DNA of 64,000 nucleotides from Bordetella genomosp. 1. GTDB lineage: Bacteria; Pseudomonadota; Gammaproteobacteria; Burkholderiales; Burkholderiaceae_B. The stretch spans positions 124,001 through 188,000 of the forward strand of contig NZ_NEVL01000007.1 of assembly GCF_002261335.1 (NCBI RefSeq), in the 5' to 3' direction. The position numbers were made by a program, and so were the translations under genes. Below, in pieces: positions 62,301-64,000 of this stretch. Each line of letters opens with the position of its first letter. The first letter of the stretch is position 1. Under the pieces are notes generated by a model. It saw only the letters and a list, made by a program, of their open reading frames with translations, did not search any database and was not told where the DNA came from.

Positions 62301-63636
62301 GCACCCGGTGTTCGAACGCGGCCGCCACGGCGGCGCCTCGCTGCTCGCGCATGGCGGCGGCCTCGACTGGGAGACCGGGCTGAAGGCGGCCCAGGCCCTG
62401 TCCGGCGAGGTCGTGATGGACCGTCTGGTCCAGACCTTGATGAGCAACCTGATCGTGCACGCCGGCGCCGACTACGGCCTGTTGCTGCTGCTGCACGACG
62501 GCACGCCGCGCATCGAGGCCGCGGGCCGCGTGGTTGACGGCAGCGTGGCCGTCACGGTCGCGCCGGCCGAGCCCACCGAACAGGCGCTGCCGTTGGCGGT
62601 GCTCGACAACGTGCTGCGCACCCGCAAGACGCTGGTGCTGGCCGACGCGGCGCTCGAAGCGCCTTCGCTGTTCGGCCCGCTGGGCGCCAAGCCGCTGCGC
62701 TCCGTGCTGTGCCTGCCCCTGATCCGCGGCGGCGCGCTGATCGGCGCCTGCTACCTGGAAAACAATCTCGCGCCGCGCGTGTTCGACGCGCGCCGCACCG
62801 CCGGCCTGGAAGTGCTCGCGCCGCAGGTCGCGCTCAGCCTCGAAACGGCGCGGCTCTATGCGGAGCTGATCGAGCAGAACAGCCGCCGCACGCAGGCCGA
62901 GGCGAGCCTGCGCAACGCGCGCGCCGAGCTGGCACGCACCTCGCATCTCACCACCATGGGCAGCCTGGCCGCATCGATCGCCCACGAGATCAACCAGCCG
63001 CTCACCGCCGTCGTGTCCTCGGTCGATGCCAGCAAGCGCTGGCTCGCGCGCGCCACGCCTGACATCGGCGAGGCGCTCGAGGGGCTGGCGCACGTCAGGC
63101 ACAACGCCATGCGCGCCGCGGACATCGTGCGCGCCCTGCGGGCGCTGGCGCGCCAGGCGCCCGCCGTGATGGCGCCGCAGCAGCCCGACGGCATCGTGCG
63201 CGAGGTCGTGGAGATGGTGCGCGAAGACATCGATGCGCGCGGCGTGCGGCTGGTGCTGGACCTGCAGGCCGGCATGGCGCGGGTCAACGCGGACCGCGTG
63301 CAGCTGCAGCAGGTCGTGCTCAATCTCGTCACCAATGCGCTCGACGCCATGGCCGACACCGCCGCCGACCAGCGCGTGCTCACCGTGTGTTCGGCGCTGC
63401 GGCCGGGCGAGGTCTGGGTCAGCGTGGCGGACCAGGGCAGCGGCATTCCGGAGGCGGTGCTGGAACGGGTCTTCGATCCGTTCTTCACCACCAAGGCCCA
63501 TGGGCTGGGCATGGGCCTGGCGATCTGCCGTTCGATGATCGAGGCGCATGGCGGCACGCTGGAGGCGGCCACGCAGGCGCCCTCGGGCGCACGCCTGCGC
63601 TTTTGCCTGCCGCTGCTGGACGCGGCGATCGGCTGA
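59371..63636 (+). CDS. Large ATPase/GAF sensor histidine kinase
   Basis: 1,421 residues. An AAA_16-type ATPase domain opens the protein: Walker A GAAGGGKS at residues 54-61 and Walker B LVLFIDDVQWAD near 185. A helical, TPR-like middle part of roughly 600 residues follows. A GAF domain lies at about 1,011-1,175 (SGEVVMDRLVQTLMSNLIVHAGADYGLLLL). Then come HisKA with the phospho-accepting His1205 in SIAHEINQPLTAVVSS and HATPase_c with NALDAM, VADQGSGIP and TTKAHGLGMGLAICRSMIEAHGG. Related proteins often have a Ser/Thr kinase domain ahead of the ATPase domain; here none is present. It is soluble, so it senses an internal signal. It converges with a FixJ-type response regulator, its probable partner. 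Confidence 0.9.
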   Translation: MPSPSPLPAPASPASAARHGAPALIARADEARILGDALQRVAEGGEAELVAIAGAAGGGKSALAEQFLRLAATRHARLALAKCDLQQHDVPYAPVAQALRGVTLGLLGEDESMLARLRERWRHALAGQGRAVAELVPEIEHVIGHTAPLSNAPAAQARHRLESAVLNTLGALALPGAPLVLFIDDVQWADAATLALLRAFIARPPRHVLLVVAYRSTRDAPLSFDWLGYANRASPMRIAKIALAPLPAPALTEFIAQALESPLASLEALGQAVHAKTGGNPYFALQLVRSLIDDGVLVLRDGSWRWSQAELGLQGYSNSVRDLMMRRIARLPAAGVALLRQLACVGARCDEALLARLGALEVGQLRTQLQPLVDAGLLLREHGAYAFQHDRVLESAYALIGEVERPALHARTATVMIEHWQARLGDHAFEICNQIEHTQGYLPDATERARFAQALVAAGRRARNAAALPQATAYVAAAMDLMLPDWWQTHYALAYEASLLRCECLLADADFTEVERAIGALFQRDMPALDRAAVYRLQATLQTVRSDYEAAIGSALDGLALLDVHLLRGPSPAQLRHARETVRRALGERPLASLARLPATDDRRVQVAMDLLATLVSSLFVTDGLSFLHVAKMVELTLAHGVTSESPYGLAWFGVFIASLYDEYEDGLACGMAALDMAEHHGFEAERIGALVALDQVSPWTMPLTYALEQAQRARRQGAASGDIGMACYACNHIVSDLLVMGEHLRLVDEEIERGLAYTRMIQYLDIELILESQRHFVQRLRGEADAGPGVQEARLRQTRSQPTRFWIQLYDGMARVYLRDWDGALAPLMAARDLIWSAPAHINVADCRLFLALALAHSSEPDRRAEAESALHACNTRFTQWATLNPLTFRNKLLLIEAEQARLRGDALTALVRYEQSANSAATAGFVHEEALAHEFATLLCEAHGLVTAGRQHLQAATDAYRRWGADEKEARLARAHPVFERGRHGGASLLAHGGGLDWETGLKAAQALSGEVVMDRLVQTLMSNLIVHAGADYGLLLLLHDGTPRIEAAGRVVDGSVAVTVAPAEPTEQALPLAVLDNVLRTRKTLVLADAALEAPSLFGPLGAKPLRSVLCLPLIRGGALIGACYLENNLAPRVFDARRTAGLEVLAPQVALSLETARLYAELIEQNSRRTQAEASLRNARAELARTSHLTTMGSLAASIAHEINQPLTAVVSSVDASKRWLARATPDIGEALEGLAHVRHNAMRAADIVRALRALARQAPAVMAPQQPDGIVREVVEMVREDIDARGVRLVLDLQAGMARVNADRVQLQQVVLNLVTNALDAMADTAADQRVLTVCSALRPGEVWVSVADQGSGIPEAVLERVFDPFFTTKAHGLGMGLAICRSMIEAHGGTLEAATQAPSGARLRFCLPLLDAAIG

Positions 63637-64000
63637 TCAGGCCTCGGTGTCGAGCGCGGCTTCGCAGATGCCGAGCTGCTGTGCCATCAGCACCAGGTCG
63701 GCGAAGGTGCGCGCCCGCATCTTGCGCATCGCCTGGCCGCGGTGGATCTTGACGGTGACCTCGCTGATGCCGATCTCGCCGGCGATCTGCTTGTTGAGCA
63801 GCCCGCGCACGGCCAGGCCCATCACCTCGCTCTCGCGCGGCGTGAGGGTCTGGTAATTGGCGCGGATCTCGTCGGCGCGGCGCGACTGCTGCCGGCGCAG
63901 CCGGTCTTTCTCGAGCGCGGCCGCCACGGCATCGAGCAGGTCCTGGTCGCGAAAGGGCTTGGTGAGGAAATCCTCGGCGCCGCCCTTCATGGCGGTCACG
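63637..64000 (-). CDS. FixJ-family response regulator (partial)
   Basis: The C-terminal 120 codons of a two-component response regulator; the N-terminal part including the phosphorylated Asp is beyond the right edge. What remains is the end of the receiver domain (TAMKGGAEDFLTKPFRDQDLLDAVAAAL, with the conserved Lys-Pro) and a LuxR-type DNA-binding domain (YQTLTPRESEVMGLAVRGLLNKQIAGEIGISEVTVKIHRGQAMRKMRARTFADLV). The FixJ/NarL plan is clear. Its stop codon directly abuts that of the histidine kinase (TGATCA), and the pair likely forms one system. Confidence 0.9.
   Translation of the reverse strand, partial: VTAMKGGAEDFLTKPFRDQDLLDAVAAALEKDRLRRQQSRRADEIRANYQTLTPRESEVMGLAVRGLLNKQIAGEIGISEVTVKIHRGQAMRKMRARTFADLVLMAQQLGICEAALDTEA

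Noticed and set aside
59119-63549. Open frame of 1,476 codons antisense to the sensor kinase
   Set aside because: It mirrors a clear multi-domain gene, is rich in Arg, Gly, Ala and His with no recognisable domain, and arises from the strong third-position GC bias.

Overview
The window is GC-rich, densely coded DNA with no tRNA, rRNA, insertion sequence or CRISPR array that I could find. The gene content (DUF4148 protein, aspS next to a DUF502 gene and an FmdB-type zinc-ribbon gene, ubiA, glcC/glcB, many LysR/GntR regulators) points to a betaproteobacterium of the order Burkholderiales, most like Alcaligenaceae (Bordetella/Achromobacter type). This placement is inference from gene content, not from a marker gene.

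Region 1 (1-26,489, all on the minus strand, read from right to left) is a surface-polysaccharide, probably O-antigen, locus. It starts with a Wzz-type chain-length protein and a small MarR-type EPS regulator. A complete pseudaminic acid set follows: pseB, pseC, pseF, a pseG fused to a GNAT domain, and pseI. Next come a Gfo/Idh oxidoreductase, a DegT aminotransferase, a GNAT enzyme and an unassigned protein. Then there is an amidotransferase module in which two WbpG/PseA-like enzymes bracket HisH-like and HisF-like subunits, which would convert an N-acetyl group to N-acetamidino. Downstream are a capsule-type transferase candidate, a hexapeptide acyltransferase, a PhyH-type dioxygenase, a Wzx flippase and a Wzy-like polymerase. 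The locus ends with rmlBDAC, a sugar epimerase, a second hexapeptide acyltransferase, an unassigned glycosyltransferase-like protein and the start of a WbpL-like initiating transferase cut by the window edge. Most junctions are 4-base overlaps or short gaps, so these genes are probably co-transcribed.

Region 2 (26,490-36,091) begins with a divergent O-antigen ligase gene, so export, chain length and ligation are encoded around one promoter region. It continues with a CoxG-like membrane-anchored protein, an MFS and a DMT exporter, then leftward genes for cardiolipin synthase B, an EEP-family phosphatase, aspS, a DUF502 membrane protein and an FmdB-type protein.

Region 3 (36,330-46,131) holds mixed metabolism and transport: a Na+/H+ antiporter-like protein, a GMC oxidoreductase, an exported SAM-methyltransferase-fold protein with an APC permease, a DapA-family aldolase, free methionine-R-sulfoxide reductase, a class I aminotransferase and ubiA ending at a clear intrinsic terminator.

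Region 4 (46,417-64,000) carries a secreted three-repeat DUF4148 protein, a saccharopine-dehydrogenase-like protein, the divergent glcC/glcB glyoxylate pair with two matching palindromic operators, a TetR gene bracketed by two related palindromes with an unannotated-size 39-codon gene under the second, a P-type cation ATPase, an O-methyltransferase, two LysR regulators, an SDR, and a 1,421-residue ATPase/GAF/histidine kinase convergent with a FixJ-type response regulator cut by the right edge. No gene-free stretch exceeds 300 bases; the longest (42,926-43,224) is packed with inverted repeats.
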